Of a DNA stretch of 5,356 bases, positions 5,196 through 5,356 are shown piece after piece. Location: NCBI GenBank assembly GCA_023429275.1, contig JAEYWB010000832.1:1-5356 (forward strand), written 5' to 3'. The position numbers and the translations under genes are program-made. Source of the DNA: Planctomycetota bacterium (GTDB lineage: Bacteria; Planctomycetota; Planctomycetia; Planctomycetales; Planctomycetaceae). The notes beneath the pieces were generated by a model, which saw nothing but the letters and a program-made list of their open reading frames with translations, ran no database searches and was not told the DNA's origin. Each line of letters begins with the position of its first letter. Position 1 is the stretch's first letter.

Positions 5196-5356
5196 TGCAG
5201 GTCCCGAGGAAGGATCGGCGACGAATCGGGATCGTGCGGCCCGATCGTCGAGGCCTGATTCGTTCCGCCCGAGGCGTGATTGATCTATTCAGTCTGGCCC
5301 CTGCGGAGAGCCAGTGCAATGACGGCGCCGGCGGTCCGGATTCGAAGGAGATCAAA
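5196..5356. other. Divergent intergenic region at the right window edge
   Basis: These 161 bases lie upstream of the minus-strand 178-residue gene and should hold its promoter and that of a plus-strand gene beyond the window. A short inverted pair, ATCGGG/CCCGAT around nine bases (about 5225-5245), is the only structure noted. TATTCA at 5286-5291 could be a plus-strand -10 box but lacks a good -35 partner. Confidence 0.4.
5345..5350 (+). promoter_or_regulatory. Strong Shine-Dalgarno sequence for a gene starting past the window
   Basis: AAGGAG matches the anti-Shine-Dalgarno sequence closely and is followed by only six more bases (atcaaa) before the window ends. A start codon at or just after the next base would have optimal spacing. 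The gene itself is not visible, so this is an inference from the site alone. Confidence 0.55.

Noticed and set aside
5225..5245. ATCGGG/CCCGAT inverted pair as an operator
   Set aside because: Six-base arms are expected by chance in GC-rich DNA, and nothing links it to a regulator.
4387..5355. 322-codon minus-strand frame covering the 178-residue gene
   Set aside because: Its translation is Arg/Gly/Pro-rich without folds or motifs, and it overlaps the much more protein-like frame at 4659-5195.

Overview
This is a high-GC window, and nothing in it looks mobile. The best guess for its source is a planctomycete-type bacterium. Four things point that way: loosely packed single genes instead of operons, the style of the small hypothetical proteins, a (C)ACAGAG inverted-repeat element between genes, and strong G/C preference at third codon positions. 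The lineage is inferred from pattern recall, not from a search.

Left third, plus strand. The window opens inside purK, the ATP-grasp enzyme of de novo purine synthesis, which has lost roughly its first 30-40 codons at the window edge. After a 230-base gap holding a 9-nt-periodic inverted repeat comes a 199-codon DUF4112 membrane-protein gene that starts at TTG. A second, unrelated inverted repeat with perfect 22-base arms fills the gap between this gene and the convergent gene that follows.

Middle, minus strand. A 457-codon enolase-superfamily gene (mandelate racemase/muconate lactonizing enzyme family, probably a sugar-acid dehydratase or racemase) keeps all its metal ligands and its His-Asp dyad. 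Upstream on the same strand lies a gene for a 164-residue secreted, mostly helical protein with two similar helical units. The 161-base gap between them holds a small hairpin and a promoter candidate, so they are probably transcribed separately.

Right third. A small plus-strand gene (94 residues, GTG start) is divergent from the secreted-protein gene and convergent with a 178-residue minus-strand gene for a soluble conserved-looking protein of unknown function. The last bases hold an excellent Shine-Dalgarno sequence with no start codon after it, so another plus-strand gene should begin just past the window.

No tRNA, rRNA, CRISPR array, transposase, phage gene or recognisable defence cluster was seen. 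The genes do not form one pathway. The least explained parts are the two inverted-repeat elements that bracket the DUF4112 gene and the unassigned substrate of the enolase-superfamily enzyme. I do not see convincing evidence of a new multi-gene system.
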